A stretch of DNA of 64,000 nucleotides from Halostreptopolyspora alba (GTDB lineage Bacteria; Actinomycetota; Actinomycetes; Streptosporangiales; Streptosporangiaceae), in contig RJMB01000007.1 of NCBI GenBank assembly GCA_003725585.1, positions 119,784-183,783 on the forward strand, read 5' to 3'. Position 1 is the stretch's first letter; each line of letters starts with the position of its first letter. The position numbers were made by a program, and so were the translations under genes. Below, piece by piece: positions 25,941 to 34,910 of this stretch. The notes beneath the pieces are model-generated. The model had not been told where the DNA came from. It made no database searches and saw only the letters and a program-made list of their open reading frames with translations.

Positions 25941-26909
25941 TCAGGCCGCGTGCCTGGTGCGGTAGGCGCTGGGGGGAACGCCGAACCGCTGTTTGAACGC
26001 CCGACTGAAGTGCGCCGACTCCACGAACCCCCAGCGGGCGGCGATCGTGGTCACGGTCTCGTCCCGATAGGCGGCGTCCACCAGATCCCGCCGGCACAGT
26101 TCCAACCGCTGCCGTTTGATGTAGGAGGAGACGGTCGCCCCCTCGGACTCGAACAGGTGGTGCAGGTAGCGCACGGAGATGAAGTGGGACCGGGCGATAC
26201 TGGCGGGCCCCAGATCGGGGTCGCCCAGGTGGGACCCGATGTACTCCTTCACCCGCGCCAGAATCTCCGGCGGGGCGCCCCGCCCCTGGTCCCGGTGCCG
26301 CTCCAGTTCGGTACGCAGCAGGGTGTCCAGCAGGTCAACGGCCTGGTACACCAGTCGGCTCCCGGTGGACTCGGGCAGCGCCCGAACGCTGGCGCCCAAC
26401 TGCTGGAACAGGGACCGGACCACGGAGCCCACCCCCCGGGTGGGCGCGATCCGGACCGCGGTGACCGTGGCCAGCGCACCGACCGGCAGCGCCAACGACT
26501 CCGCCGGGAACACCACGACGAGGATCTCGGAGTCGTCGCCGCACACCAGCCGGTAGGGCCGGCTGGTCTCGTAGACCGCCATGTCGCCCGGCGCGAGGAC
26601 CGCCGCACGCCCCTCCTGGGTGACCGTCGAGGAGCCGCGCAGCTGCAGGGTGAACTTGACGAAGTGCCGCTCCTCCGGGGAGATCAGCTCGGGAAGGCGG
26701 GCCACCTCGTGTTCGCGCGCGCGGACACGGGCCACGGAGATCCCGTCGAAGTTCCGGCCGACGAGACGGCCGTGGAAGTTCGCGGGCCGCCGGGTGGACA
26801 GGCGCAGGCGCACGAACCGGTCGGACATCCGTGCCCGCCACTCGGGGAAGTCGTGCGCGATGAACGAGTGGACCTGGTGCGGGGGATGCGTTTCCACGGT
26901 CGTGAGCAC
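25941..26909 (-). CDS. AraC-family transcriptional regulator
   Basis: A 322-residue regulator. An N-terminal cupin-like sensing domain (about 45-200) with LAPGDMAVYETSRPY is typical of the AraC_binding_2 type. Two helix-turn-helix motifs occupy the last 100 residues (SHFISVRYLHHLFESEG and IAARWGFVESAHFSRAFKQR). The gene follows dctM by 27 bases on the same strand, so it is probably in the dctQ-dctM-araC transcript and likely controls uptake or breakdown of the transported acid. Effector inferred as an aromatic or aryl-acetic acid from the locus, not from the protein. Confidence 0.87.
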   Translation of the reverse strand: MLTTVETHPPHQVHSFIAHDFPEWRARMSDRFVRLRLSTRRPANFHGRLVGRNFDGISVARVRAREHEVARLPELISPEERHFVKFTLQLRGSSTVTQEGRAAVLAPGDMAVYETSRPYRLVCGDDSEILVVVFPAESLALPVGALATVTAVRIAPTRGVGSVVRSLFQQLGASVRALPESTGSRLVYQAVDLLDTLLRTELERHRDQGRGAPPEILARVKEYIGSHLGDPDLGPASIARSHFISVRYLHHLFESEGATVSSYIKRQRLELCRRDLVDAAYRDETVTTIAARWGFVESAHFSRAFKQRFGVPPSAYRTRHAA

Positions 26910-26936
26910 GAGGTTCCTCCTTGCTAGGCCGTGCGG

Positions 26937-28370
26937 TCAGCCGATGAGGGACGGCAGCCACAGCACGATCTCCGGGAAGGCGAACAGCAGGATGACGACG
27001 ATCAGCTCGATGCACACGAATGGGGCCACTCCACGGAAGATCCGTTCCGCCTTGACCCCGGAGGTGCCGGACACCACGAAGCAGTTGATGCCGACGGGTG
27101 GCGTCACCATCCCGATCTCGATGAGCTTGACGATCAGGATTCCGAGCCACACCCCGTCGAATCCCAGGCTCATGGCCACGGGGTAGAGCAGCGGCACCGA
27201 GATGACGAGGATCGAGATGGACTCCAGCGCCATGCCCAGCGGGAGGAGCATGAGTAGCAGGATCGCCATGGTGAGGTGCGGGCTCACCTCGAAAGAGGAG
27301 ACCCACGCGGTGACGGTCTGCGGCAGCCGGGCGGTGACGAAGAAGGTGGACAGCACCGCCGAGCCGACCACGATCGCGAAGACCATGCTCGTGGTCCCCG
27401 CGGTCTCCTTCAGGGCGGCGGTGAACTGCCCGTAGAGGGTCGCCGCTCCTTCTCTGCGGTACTCCAGTACGAGCATGACGGCGGCGACCAGGGCGCCCAT
27501 GGCGGCGGACTCGGTGGGAGTGAAGAAGCCGGTGTAGATCCCACCGAGCACGATGAGGAACAGGATTCCGACCCGCACCACGCCGCGCCATTCCAGGTCC
27601 CGTAGCCGGGTGGGGGGTGCGCCGTCCGGAGGTGCGGTCTCGGTGCCCTCCGGGGCGGCGTCGGTCCCCTCCGGGGTGGGGGCGGTGCCGCCGGTGCCGC
27701 CCGACGCCGCCGCGAGCGCCGCGTCGAGATCCGTGGCGGTGGCGACGGGGGCCGGGGTGGCGACCACCCGGGGCGCCCGGATGAGGATGAACGTGGCGTA
27801 GGCCAGGGCCGAGAGGACACCGGGGACGATGCCCGCGGCGAGCATCGCGGCCACGCTCTCCCCGGTCATGATCGCGTAGAGCACCAGGAACACGCTCGGC
27901 GGGATGAGCACCCCCAGCGTTCCGGCGATGGCGACGATCGCCCCGGCCATGGACTGGGGATAGCCGGCCTTGCGCATCTGGGTGATGGACAGCCGGGACA
28001 TGGTGGCAGCGGTGCCGATGGAGGAGCCGGAGACGGCGGCGAACCCGGCGCAGGCCATGACGGTGGCCACGCCCAGCCCGCCCGGTACCCGACGGAACAG
28101 GTGGGAGGCCGCGGTGTAGACCTGCTCGGCGATGCGCGCCTTGACCGCGAACACCCCCATGAGGATGAACATGGGGATGATGGTCAGGCTGAAGGCGTGG
28201 CTCTCGCTGAAGGGGACGGAGGCCAGCATGTTCGTGGCGTAGTCGCCGCTCTGTAGAAGCAGCAGCCCCACCGCGCCGGAGAGGGCCAGCGCCAGTGCGA
28301 CCGGCATGCGAATGGCCAGCAGCGTGAGCAACAGCGCCAGCACCAGCAGGAGAACGGTGTTGGTGTCCAT
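26937..28370 (-). CDS. dctM: TRAP transporter large permease subunit (DctM)
   Basis: A 477-residue, about 12-helix membrane protein of the DctM family, with GSSIGTAATMSRL near residue 117, the IPPSVFLVLY helix break and TPPVGINCFVVSG near the C-terminus. It forms the sodium-coupled channel of a tripartite acid transporter with DctQ (3 bases upstream) and an extracytoplasmic DctP. An odd feature is a roughly 50-residue Pro/Ala/Thr/Glu-rich, uncharged-to-acidic insertion at about residues 205-255, in the central cytoplasmic loop, which most DctM proteins lack. Confidence 0.9.
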   Translation of the reverse strand: MDTNTVLLLVLALLLTLLAIRMPVALALALSGAVGLLLLQSGDYATNMLASVPFSESHAFSLTIIPMFILMGVFAVKARIAEQVYTAASHLFRRVPGGLGVATVMACAGFAAVSGSSIGTAATMSRLSITQMRKAGYPQSMAGAIVAIAGTLGVLIPPSVFLVLYAIMTGESVAAMLAAGIVPGVLSALAYATFILIRAPRVVATPAPVATATDLDAALAAASGGTGGTAPTPEGTDAAPEGTETAPPDGAPPTRLRDLEWRGVVRVGILFLIVLGGIYTGFFTPTESAAMGALVAAVMLVLEYRREGAATLYGQFTAALKETAGTTSMVFAIVVGSAVLSTFFVTARLPQTVTAWVSSFEVSPHLTMAILLLMLLPLGMALESISILVISVPLLYPVAMSLGFDGVWLGILIVKLIEIGMVTPPVGINCFVVSGTSGVKAERIFRGVAPFVCIELIVVILLFAFPEIVLWLPSLIG

Positions 28371-28373
28371 GGG

Positions 28374-28931
28374 TCAGTCCTTCCGTTCCCCGTGCGCCGC
28401 GCGCACCTCGTCGTCCACCTCGCGCACCCGGGCCTCCTGCTCGGCCTCTCCCATCAGGGAGCGCCCGGTGAGCAGGCGGACGACGTTGACCAGGGAGACC
28501 ACCAGCAAGGCGGCGAGGCCGACCACGATGAACCACCGGGCGGGCCACAGCGGCCACTCCACCAGTCCCATCCGGACCTCGCCCCGCTCGAAGGAGTCCA
28601 TGGCACGGCCAAAGGTGGCGTAGCAGAGCCAGGTCAGGATCACGCAGGAGAGCACCCAAGCAACCACCAGACACCCGCGCGCCACCGGCTCGGGCAGTCG
28701 GGAGGTGAGCAGGTCCACCGAGATGTGGGCACCGCTCGTGGCGGCGTAGGCCATACCGAAGAAGACCGCCGCGACCAGGGCCGTCTCACTGAGTTCCAGC
28801 ACACCGGAGAGGGACTCGCCCTGGACGTTGCGATAGACGACGTCCGCGGAGATCCCGACCATCATCACGATCGTGCTGATCGACGCCAGGATTCCCAGGG
28901 GCGTCGCGATCGCCTTGGCGATTCTGTCCAT
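28374..28931 (-). CDS. dctQ: TRAP transporter small permease subunit (DctQ)
   Basis: A 185-residue protein with four membrane helices and a DctQ core (VVYRNVQGESLSGVLELSE, then AHISVDLL in the third segment). It pairs with DctM to form the membrane part of the transporter. It ends 3 bases before dctM. The C-terminus is a charged cytoplasmic tail. No dctP is next to it; the nearest one is at 33733, about 5 kb away on the opposite strand. Confidence 0.88.
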   Translation of the reverse strand: MDRIAKAIATPLGILASISTIVMMVGISADVVYRNVQGESLSGVLELSETALVAAVFFGMAYAATSGAHISVDLLTSRLPEPVARGCLVVAWVLSCVILTWLCYATFGRAMDSFERGEVRMGLVEWPLWPARWFIVVGLAALLVVSLVNVVRLLTGRSLMGEAEQEARVREVDDEVRAAHGERKD

Positions 28932-29272
28932 TCCTGCCTCTTCTCGGGCCGGGCGGACCGGCCGGTACTACCGCCGTGTGCCCTGCTCTTGGCCGGAAGG
29001 TGCCGTCGCGCCCTCGGGCACGGCGGCCTGGGAGGCCGTGTGGGGCGCCGCGCGGGGAGTAGGGGACTGTAGTGGGGATGTTTCCAGGGAAAACGAGCGG
29101 TGGACCACGGTGCGGAGCATCCCCCGGATGCATCATTCACGATGTCATATATGTTCTTTCCGACTTTGCTCGCTCGTGGTGAGCGGTGTCAAGGAAAAAT
29201 GTGACGCCGACCACGTCGGTTTCGTAACGGTAGAGGAAAACGCCCCTGGTGGGAAGGCCGTCCGGCGGCCGG
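28932..29272. promoter_or_regulatory. upstream region of dctQM with AT-rich patch
   Basis: A 341-base gap between the LysR gene and dctQ. Bases 29130-29165 are conspicuously A/T-rich for this genome and contain the palindrome CATATATG at about 29147-29154. This is a plausible promoter/operator for dctQ transcription on the minus strand, but no clear -35/-10 pair was identified. Nothing else seen in the gap. Confidence 0.35.
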
Positions 29273-30193
29273 TCAGCCGTCGAAGGCACCCGGCCGGTGG
29301 CCCGCCTCCTCGGTGGCGACACTGATCATGGCCGCCGCCCGGTCCGTCAGCCGCACCCGCTCCGGCCACACCATGTGCACCCCCACCGGCCGCACCCGAG
29401 GCGTAATCGGCTTCGTCCACAACGGGCGGCCCTCATAGGAGAGATCCCCGGCCGGACGCTGCACCGCGATCGCGTAGCCCATGCCCCGGGCCACCAGTGA
29501 GCGCATCAGCTCGAAGTCGGTGACCCGGCGCACCACCCACGGGGTGAGGCCGGCCCGCTCGAACAGGACCATGGTGTTCCGGCTGCTCGGTGGCGCGTCC
29601 AGCAGGAGCATCGGGTCGTCCACCAGCTCGTCCAGGGCCACCTCCTCCCGGTCCCGCAGCCGGTGGAATTCGGACAGCAGCACGTAGGCCGGAGTCTCGT
29701 AGAGCAGAACCGAACTCAGTCCGGCGGGCAGGTCCATGCCGTACACGATCGCCAGATCCAGCTCCCCGTCGAGCAGCCGCACCGGGATCTCGTCCTGGGT
29801 CCCGGTCACGACCTCCAGGTCCACCCCGGGATGCTCGGTGGTGTAGCGCTCCATGAGGGGCGGCACGATCGTGGGGGCCACCGTGACGTAGCAACCGATC
29901 AGCAGCGGACCGCTCAGCACCCTCCCCCCGCTGGCCACGCTCAACTCCAGCTCCTCGGCGTCCTCCAGCAAGCGGACGGCCCGGCGATACAGGTACTCCC
30001 CCGACGGGGTCAGCGACACCCCGTGCGACTTGCGCCGCACCATCAACTGGGTGCGCAGCGAGCGCTCCAACTGGCTCATGGCCGTGGAGACGGCGGTGGC
30101 CGACACGTGCAGCCGCTCCGCCGCGGCGGAGATCGATCCGGACTCCGCCACCGCGGTGAAGTAACGAAGCTGGCGCAACGTGGACCGGGCCAC
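29273..30193 (-). CDS. LysR-family transcriptional regulator
   Basis: A 306-residue LysR protein. The winged HTH is at residues 5-65 (LRQLRYFTAVAESGSISAAA, then LHVSATAVSTAMSQLE), followed by a periplasmic-binding-like effector domain (about 95-295). It diverges from the P450 operon with 122 bases between the start codons. That gap holds the palindrome CTAGTAACTAG, a good candidate for its binding site. It likely activates the P450/ferredoxin operon in response to the substrate or an intermediate. Effector unknown. Confidence 0.9.
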   Translation of the reverse strand: MARSTLRQLRYFTAVAESGSISAAAERLHVSATAVSTAMSQLERSLRTQLMVRRKSHGVSLTPSGEYLYRRAVRLLEDAEELELSVASGGRVLSGPLLIGCYVTVAPTIVPPLMERYTTEHPGVDLEVVTGTQDEIPVRLLDGELDLAIVYGMDLPAGLSSVLLYETPAYVLLSEFHRLRDREEVALDELVDDPMLLLDAPPSSRNTMVLFERAGLTPWVVRRVTDFELMRSLVARGMGYAIAVQRPAGDLSYEGRPLWTKPITPRVRPVGVHMVWPERVRLTDRAAAMISVATEEAGHRPGAFDG

Positions 30194-30208
30194 GATTCCT
30201 CCATTCCA

Positions 30209-30219
30209 CTAGTAACTAG
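30209..30219. promoter_or_regulatory. candidate LysR operator (CTAGTAACTAG)
   Basis: A perfect 5-bp inverted repeat with one central base, 10 to 16 bases in front of the LysR start and about 100 bases before the P450 start. A further ACTAG half-site occurs at 30247-30251. LysR regulators bind such dyads between divergent genes. The assignment rests on position and symmetry only. Confidence 0.5.
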
Positions 30220-30315
30220 AGGTTATTCCAACCGATTTTGAAATTTACTAGCTGAAGAGAGACCGGTCACACTGTGGATGGGCCAGCCGTCCCTGGCTCG
30301 ATGAAGGAGCCGACG

Positions 30316-31509
30316 ATGACCACCGACGTGACAGGGGCACGCCCCATCCCCACGGACGACCAGGTGACGATCCCCGCGCTGTTCGACGACCCATACCCGA
30401 TCTACCGGCGGCTTCGCTCGCACGCCCCGGTGCACTGGATTCCCGCGGTGAACCGGTACATGGTGATCGGCTACCACGCCTGCCGCACCGTCGAGCGGGA
30501 CCAGGAGCGCTTCTCCGCCGACGAGACCAACTCGCTGATGAAGCGCTCGATGGGCCACAGCATGCTGCGCAAGGACGACCCCGAGCACGCGGTCGAGCGC
30601 GCGTCCTACGGCGGGGTGCTGCGCCCCAAAGCGATCAAGAACCATTGGCGCGCGGTGTTCGACCACAACGCGCGGACCTACCTGGACCGGCTGCGCGAGA
30701 TCGGCCCGGGCGCCGACCTGATCCGGGACTTCGCCGCGCCCTACGCCGCGGAGAACCTGCGCGTGATCATGGGCTTTTACGAGGCCACCCAGCAGGACAT
30801 GCAGCGCTGGTCGCAGACCATGATCGACGGGACCGGCAACTATGCCGACGACCCCGAGGTATGGCGCATGGCCAAGGAGTCCTCGGACGAGGTGGACGAG
30901 GCCATCGACCGTGCCCTGCCCTACCTGCGCTCCCATCCGGACGACAGCCTGCTCTCTCGGCTCGCCGACCTGCCCGTTCCCCTGGAGTCGATCCGGGCGA
31001 ACATGAAGATGACCATCGGCGGCGGGCTCAACGAGCCCCGCGACGCCCTGGGAACCACCGTGTGGGCGCTGCTGTCCGACCCCGACCAGCGGGCCCTGGT
31101 GGCGGCGGACCCGGCGCGCTGGTCGGACGCCTTCGAGGAGTCCGTTCGGTGGGTGGCACCGATCGGCATGTACCCGCGCGAGGCCACCCGGGATACCGAG
31201 CTGGACGGATTTCACGTCCCCGCGGGCGCTCGCCTGGGCGTGGTCGTGGGCGCCGCCAACCGGGACCCGGAGGTCTTCACGAACCCGGACCGCTACGACA
31301 TCGACCGCCCGAAGCAGCCGCACCTGGCCTTCGGCGGAGGCGAGCACTTCTGCGCCGGCGCGTGGGTGGCCCGCTCCTCCGTGGCGCAGGTGGCGCTTCC
31401 GATGCTGTTCGACACCCTGCCCCGCCTGCGGCTGGACCCCGAGCGGCCCGCGAGGGCGGGGGGCTGGGTATTCCGCGGGATGCGCACGCTGCCCGTGCTG
31501 TGGGACTGA
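30316..31509 (+). CDS. cytochrome P450
   Basis: A 397-residue soluble bacterial P450. The heme loop is HLAFGGGEHFCAG with the thiolate Cys near residue 346. The ExxR region and VRWVAPIGMYPREA (PERF-like) are present. The I-helix at about residue 231 reads TIGGGLNEPRDALG, so the usual acid-Thr oxygen-activating pair (A/G-G-x-D/E-T) is replaced by an EPRD segment. That variant occurs in P450s that act on small aromatic ethers and acids. ATG 30316 has AAGGAG 6 bases upstream; a GTG at 30274 and ATG at 30301 are in frame but poorer. A ferredoxin and its reductase follow immediately, making a class I three-component system. Confidence 0.9.
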   Translation: MTTDVTGARPIPTDDQVTIPALFDDPYPIYRRLRSHAPVHWIPAVNRYMVIGYHACRTVERDQERFSADETNSLMKRSMGHSMLRKDDPEHAVERASYGGVLRPKAIKNHWRAVFDHNARTYLDRLREIGPGADLIRDFAAPYAAENLRVIMGFYEATQQDMQRWSQTMIDGTGNYADDPEVWRMAKESSDEVDEAIDRALPYLRSHPDDSLLSRLADLPVPLESIRANMKMTIGGGLNEPRDALGTTVWALLSDPDQRALVAADPARWSDAFEESVRWVAPIGMYPREATRDTELDGFHVPAGARLGVVVGAANRDPEVFTNPDRYDIDRPKQPHLAFGGGEHFCAGAWVARSSVAQVALPMLFDTLPRLRLDPERPARAGGWVFRGMRTLPVLWD

Positions 31510-31564
31510 AAAGCATCACCGAGGCGGGCGCGGCCCGGCCGCACCCCCGGCGAAGGAGAACCCG

Positions 31565-31891
31565 ATGCCCCGAATCATTTACCACAACGGCACCGCCGAA
31601 CCCAACGTCGTGGAGGCCGCGGACGGCACGAGCGTCATGCGGGCCGCCGTCGCCAACGACGTGCCCGGGATCGTCGGCGAGTGCGGCGGCCAGGCGATGT
31701 GCGCCACCTGCCACGTCTACGTACGTGCGGAGCACCTCGACCTCCTCCCCGAGATGAGCGAGGATGAGGAAGAGATGCTGGAGTGCACCGCGGCCCCTCG
31801 CGACGAGAAACGCAGCCGGCTGAGCTGCCAGATCGTCCCCGGCCCGGGCCTTGACCCCATCGAGGTCGATGTGCCCGCCGACCAGATATGA
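31565..31891 (+). CDS. [2Fe-2S] ferredoxin (putidaredoxin/ThcC type)
   Basis: A 108-residue adrenodoxin-type ferredoxin. Cluster ligands C40, C46 and C49 (ECGGQAMCATCH) plus C88 (LSCQI) match the CX5CX2C...C pattern. It should shuttle electrons from the FAD reductase encoded next (ATGA overlap at 31888) to the P450 encoded 55 bases upstream. AAGGAG precedes the start. An acidic patch (EMSEDEEEMLE) is typical of the partner-binding face. Confidence 0.93.
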   Translation: MPRIIYHNGTAEPNVVEAADGTSVMRAAVANDVPGIVGECGGQAMCATCHVYVRAEHLDLLPEMSEDEEEMLECTAAPRDEKRSRLSCQIVPGPGLDPIEVDVPADQI

Positions 31892-33141
31892 CTGGGCGGT
31901 CCGGCGCGGGGACCGTGATCGTGGGGGCCGGGCACGCGGGCGTGCAGCTTGCCGACACGCTGCGCACCGGCGGGTACCCGGACCGGGTGGTGCTGCTCGA
32001 CGCCCAGGACACGGCCCCCTACCAACGCCCCCCGCTGTCCAAGGAGTACCTGGCGCCCGACGGCGCACCGGAGCCGGTGCCGCTGCGCGGGGAGCGCTTC
32101 TACTCCGACCACGGGATCGAGCTGCGCCCCGGGGCGCGGGTGCGCGCCATCGACCGGGCGGCGCGCGCCGTGCTCCTGGACGACGGCACCGCCGTGGACT
32201 ACGCGACGCTCGTGCTGGCCACCGGCGCCGAGCCGCGCCGACCGCCCGTGCCGGGCGCCACGCTGCCCGGGGTGCACGGGCCGGTCACCCTCGCCGACGC
32301 CCGAGCGTTGCGCGCGGCCCTACCCGGGGCGCGTTCCGCCGTGGTGGTGGGGGCCGGGTTCATCGGCCTGGAGTTCGCCGCCGTCGCGCGCGCCCACGGG
32401 GTCGAGGTCACCGTCCTGGAGGCGGCCGAGCGGCCGATGGCGCGGGTGCTGTCCCCGACGATGTCGGACTACTTCGCCGGTGCCCACACGCGCATGGGCA
32501 CCGAGCTGCGCATGGGAGAGGCCCTCGCCTCGATCGAGGAGGACCGGGGACGGGCCGTGGCCGCGGTCGGCGCCACGGGCAGGCGCTACCCGGCCGACCT
32601 CGTGCTGATGGGGGTGGGGGTGGCCCCGCGGGTCGCGCTCGCCCGGGAGGCCGGGCTGCGGGTGTGCGACGGGGTGGCGGTCGATACGCGCCTGCGCACC
32701 AGTGACCCGTCGATCCTCGCCATCGGAGACTGCGCCACCTTCCCCGCCCCCTGGCAGGGTGGGGAGTGGGTCCGGTTGGAGTCGGTGCAGAACGCCACCG
32801 ACCAGGCCCGGCACGCGGCAGGAACACTCCTGGGTGTGGAGGAGCCCTACACCGAGCCGCCGTGGTTCTGGAGCATCCAGGGCGAGCATCGCCTCCAGAT
32901 CGCCGGGGTGCCCCGCGCCGGGGACGAGCACGTCATCCTGGGCGATCCCGAACGGGGCCGATTCTCGGTGCTCGGTTTCCGCGGGGGCGTGCTCGGCGCC
33001 GTGGAGTCGGTGAACCGGCCGGCGGACCACGCGGCGGCGCGCCGGGTGTTCCGGCACGGGCTGTCGCTGACCCCCGAGCGGGCCGGTGAGCCCGGATTCG
33101 ACCTCAAGTCGTACGCCGCGCGGGCGTCAGTCCCCGGTTGA
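31888..33141 (+). CDS. FAD-dependent ferredoxin reductase
   Basis: A 417-residue reductase of the putidaredoxin/rhodocoxin reductase family. FAD-binding IVGAGHAGVQLADTLR, PYQRPPLSKEYL, NAD-binding VVVGAGFIGLEFAAVA, and the C-terminal FAD contact AIGDCATFP are visible. It takes electrons from NAD(P)H to the [2Fe-2S] ferredoxin. The start overlaps the ferredoxin stop. The P450, ferredoxin and reductase form one transcription unit under the LysR-flanked promoter. Confidence 0.92.
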   Translation: MTGRSGAGTVIVGAGHAGVQLADTLRTGGYPDRVVLLDAQDTAPYQRPPLSKEYLAPDGAPEPVPLRGERFYSDHGIELRPGARVRAIDRAARAVLLDDGTAVDYATLVLATGAEPRRPPVPGATLPGVHGPVTLADARALRAALPGARSAVVVGAGFIGLEFAAVARAHGVEVTVLEAAERPMARVLSPTMSDYFAGAHTRMGTELRMGEALASIEEDRGRAVAAVGATGRRYPADLVLMGVGVAPRVALAREAGLRVCDGVAVDTRLRTSDPSILAIGDCATFPAPWQGGEWVRLESVQNATDQARHAAGTLLGVEEPYTEPPWFWSIQGEHRLQIAGVPRAGDEHVILGDPERGRFSVLGFRGGVLGAVESVNRPADHAAARRVFRHGLSLTPERAGEPGFDLKSYAARASVPG

Positions 33142-33286
33142 CCGGGGGATTCGCCTCTCCGCTCCGCGGCGCGACCCCAGTCTTCGCTCCCAGTCAAGAG
33201 AGGCTGCGCTGGTGGACAAGCGCACGACCCGGGAGAAGCGCAGACTCGGAAGCAGTTGTACTACGAGCCACAGGAGTGGGCGGATC

Positions 33287-33685
33287 ATGATCGAGGACGA
33301 ACTGTACGACTCCGGCCTGCGCCTGCGTCGGGAGATGTTCGGCAGCGCCGGAGCCGAGGACCAGGTGGAGAACACCACCGAGCTGGACGACAAGCTCCAG
33401 GAGATCGTCACCCGGAACTGCTTCGGGGACATCTGGCAGCGCGCGGGGCTGGAGCGGCACACCCGAAGCCTGATCACGATCGGGATGCTCCTGGCGCTCG
33501 GCCGCTCGCACGAGCTGCGTATCCACATCAACGGCGCGCTGGCCAACGGAGTCGATGTCCTGGAGCTGCGCGAGGTCATGCTGCACTCCTACCTCTACTG
33601 CGGAATCCCGGCCGCGGTGGACGGAATCCGCACGTTGGACAGCGTCCTCGCCGCGCGCGAGGCGGGGGAGTCCTTCCCCTCCTGA
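33287..33685 (+). CDS. carboxymuconolactone decarboxylase family protein
   Basis: A 132-residue all-helical protein of the PcaC-like subgroup (no AhpD-type CxxC). Conserved pieces are RTRSLITIGMLLALGR-like HTRSLITIGMLLALGR, ELRIHINGAL and VMLHSYLYCGIPAAVDG. PcaC decarboxylates 4-carboxymuconolactone in the protocatechuate pathway, but many family members act on other substrates, and no ortho-cleavage genes are present here. AGGAG lies 10 bases before ATG 33287. It follows the reductase by 145 bases and precedes dctP, within the P450 operon direction. Confidence 0.85.
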   Translation: MIEDELYDSGLRLRREMFGSAGAEDQVENTTELDDKLQEIVTRNCFGDIWQRAGLERHTRSLITIGMLLALGRSHELRIHINGALANGVDVLELREVMLHSYLYCGIPAAVDGIRTLDSVLAAREAGESFPS

Positions 33686-33732
33686 GAGCGCGCACCCCGC
33701 ACACCACGACATTCACGAGACAGGCGGTAACG

Positions 33733-34863
33733 ATGACAGCAGCCAAGCTCAACGGCATCTCGATGCGCACGGTCGCACTTCCCGTGGGGATGACCGCGGC
33801 ACTCATGTTGACGGCCTGCGGCGCAGACGGCGGGGGCGAGGATGCCTCCGCGCAGGAACTCACGGTCGCCACGGCGGCGCAGCCCGGCACGCCGAGCGCG
33901 TACGTCAGCGAATGGTTCTTCGACGAGGTCGAGAACCGCTCCGACGGGCGCCTGACATTCGACGTGCTTGCCCCCGACTCGCTGTGCGACGCCGACGAGA
34001 TCGCCGAATGCACCAAGGACGGGCGGGCCGACGTCGGGATGTCGATCCCGGACTACACCCCGCAGATGTTCCCCTCGCTGACCGTGGTGAGCATCCCGTT
34101 CACCGCGGACGACAGCCAGGCCGTCATGCAGTCGCTGCACCAGGTGAACAACGAGCACGAGGGAGCCCAGCGGGTCTGGGAGCAGAACGGACTGGTCCCG
34201 ATCTCCCATTGGCCGGTGGGGCGGCTGCTGCTCGGCAGCTCCGAACCGGTGGAGAACGTGGCGGACATGGAGGGCCAGCGGTGGCGGGTCTCCGGGCCCT
34301 ACCTCCAGTCGGCCGTGGAGACGGCCGGTGGGGACAACGTCGCGCTGACCGCGCCGGAGACCTACGAGGGGATCGAGCGCGGGGTGGCCGACGGTGTGGG
34401 CTTCGCGATCGACGGCGCCACCGAGTACAAGCTCATGGAGCTGCTGCCCTACTGGACGGACCCGGGCACCGGGCACTACTCCACCTTCGGGCTCTGGATG
34501 AACCAGGGGATCTACGACGGGCTGGACGAGGAGGCCCGCGGCGCGCTGGACGAGGTCACCGAGGAGTTGAACTCCGGTGAGGGCGTGCGGCAGTTCGCCG
34601 AGGGCGCCAAGGGCCAGTGCGACCGGCTTCTGGACAGCGAGGACGTCGAGGGCGTGGATCGGTGGGACGAGGAGGCCACCGAGGAGTGGAGCGAGCTGGT
34701 CGGTGACGACCTTCAGGAGGCCTGGGTCTCCGACAACGAGGGCAACCTGGACGACGCCGCGGGTTACCTGGAGAGCTACACCAGCGCGCTGGAGTCGGCC
34801 GACGAGGAGAACTCCATCGAGGACCCGATGATCGAGTGCGTGGATCGGGCACTGGAGCAGTGA
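33733..34863 (+). CDS. dctP: TRAP transporter substrate-binding lipoprotein (DctP)
   Basis: A 376-residue extracytoplasmic binding protein. The signal peptide ends in the lipobox LTAC (Cys near residue 29), so it should be lipid-anchored in this monoderm. The mature part has the DctP fold (GRADVGMSIPDYTP; KIG-like SEPVENVADMEGQRWRVSG; NQGIYDGL). It should deliver substrate to DctQM encoded about 5 kb away on the other strand; no other permease genes are nearby. The C-terminus is unusually rich in Asp and Glu. ATG 33733 is chosen as it starts the signal peptide. Confidence 0.9.
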   Translation: MTAAKLNGISMRTVALPVGMTAALMLTACGADGGGEDASAQELTVATAAQPGTPSAYVSEWFFDEVENRSDGRLTFDVLAPDSLCDADEIAECTKDGRADVGMSIPDYTPQMFPSLTVVSIPFTADDSQAVMQSLHQVNNEHEGAQRVWEQNGLVPISHWPVGRLLLGSSEPVENVADMEGQRWRVSGPYLQSAVETAGGDNVALTAPETYEGIERGVADGVGFAIDGATEYKLMELLPYWTDPGTGHYSTFGLWMNQGIYDGLDEEARGALDEVTEELNSGEGVRQFAEGAKGQCDRLLDSEDVEGVDRWDEEATEEWSELVGDDLQEAWVSDNEGNLDDAAGYLESYTSALESADEENSIEDPMIECVDRALEQ

Positions 34864-34910
34864 GCGACGCGCCGGGCTTAGGAGCACCGGCATGGTAAGG
34901 GAGGCTAGGG

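Noticed and set aside
24960..26927. 655-codon open frame on the plus strand across the 25-kb gap and araC
   Set aside because: No consistent third-position bias outside the antisense regions and no recognisable domain.
26335..28674. 779-codon open frame on the minus strand over dctM and araC
   Set aside because: Low-complexity Arg/His/Gly/Pro product in another frame of well-supported genes.
33287..33685. Assignment as PcaC of a protocatechuate ortho pathway
   Set aside because: No pcaG, pcaH, pcaB or pcaD genes are nearby, and the locus is of the meta-cleavage type.
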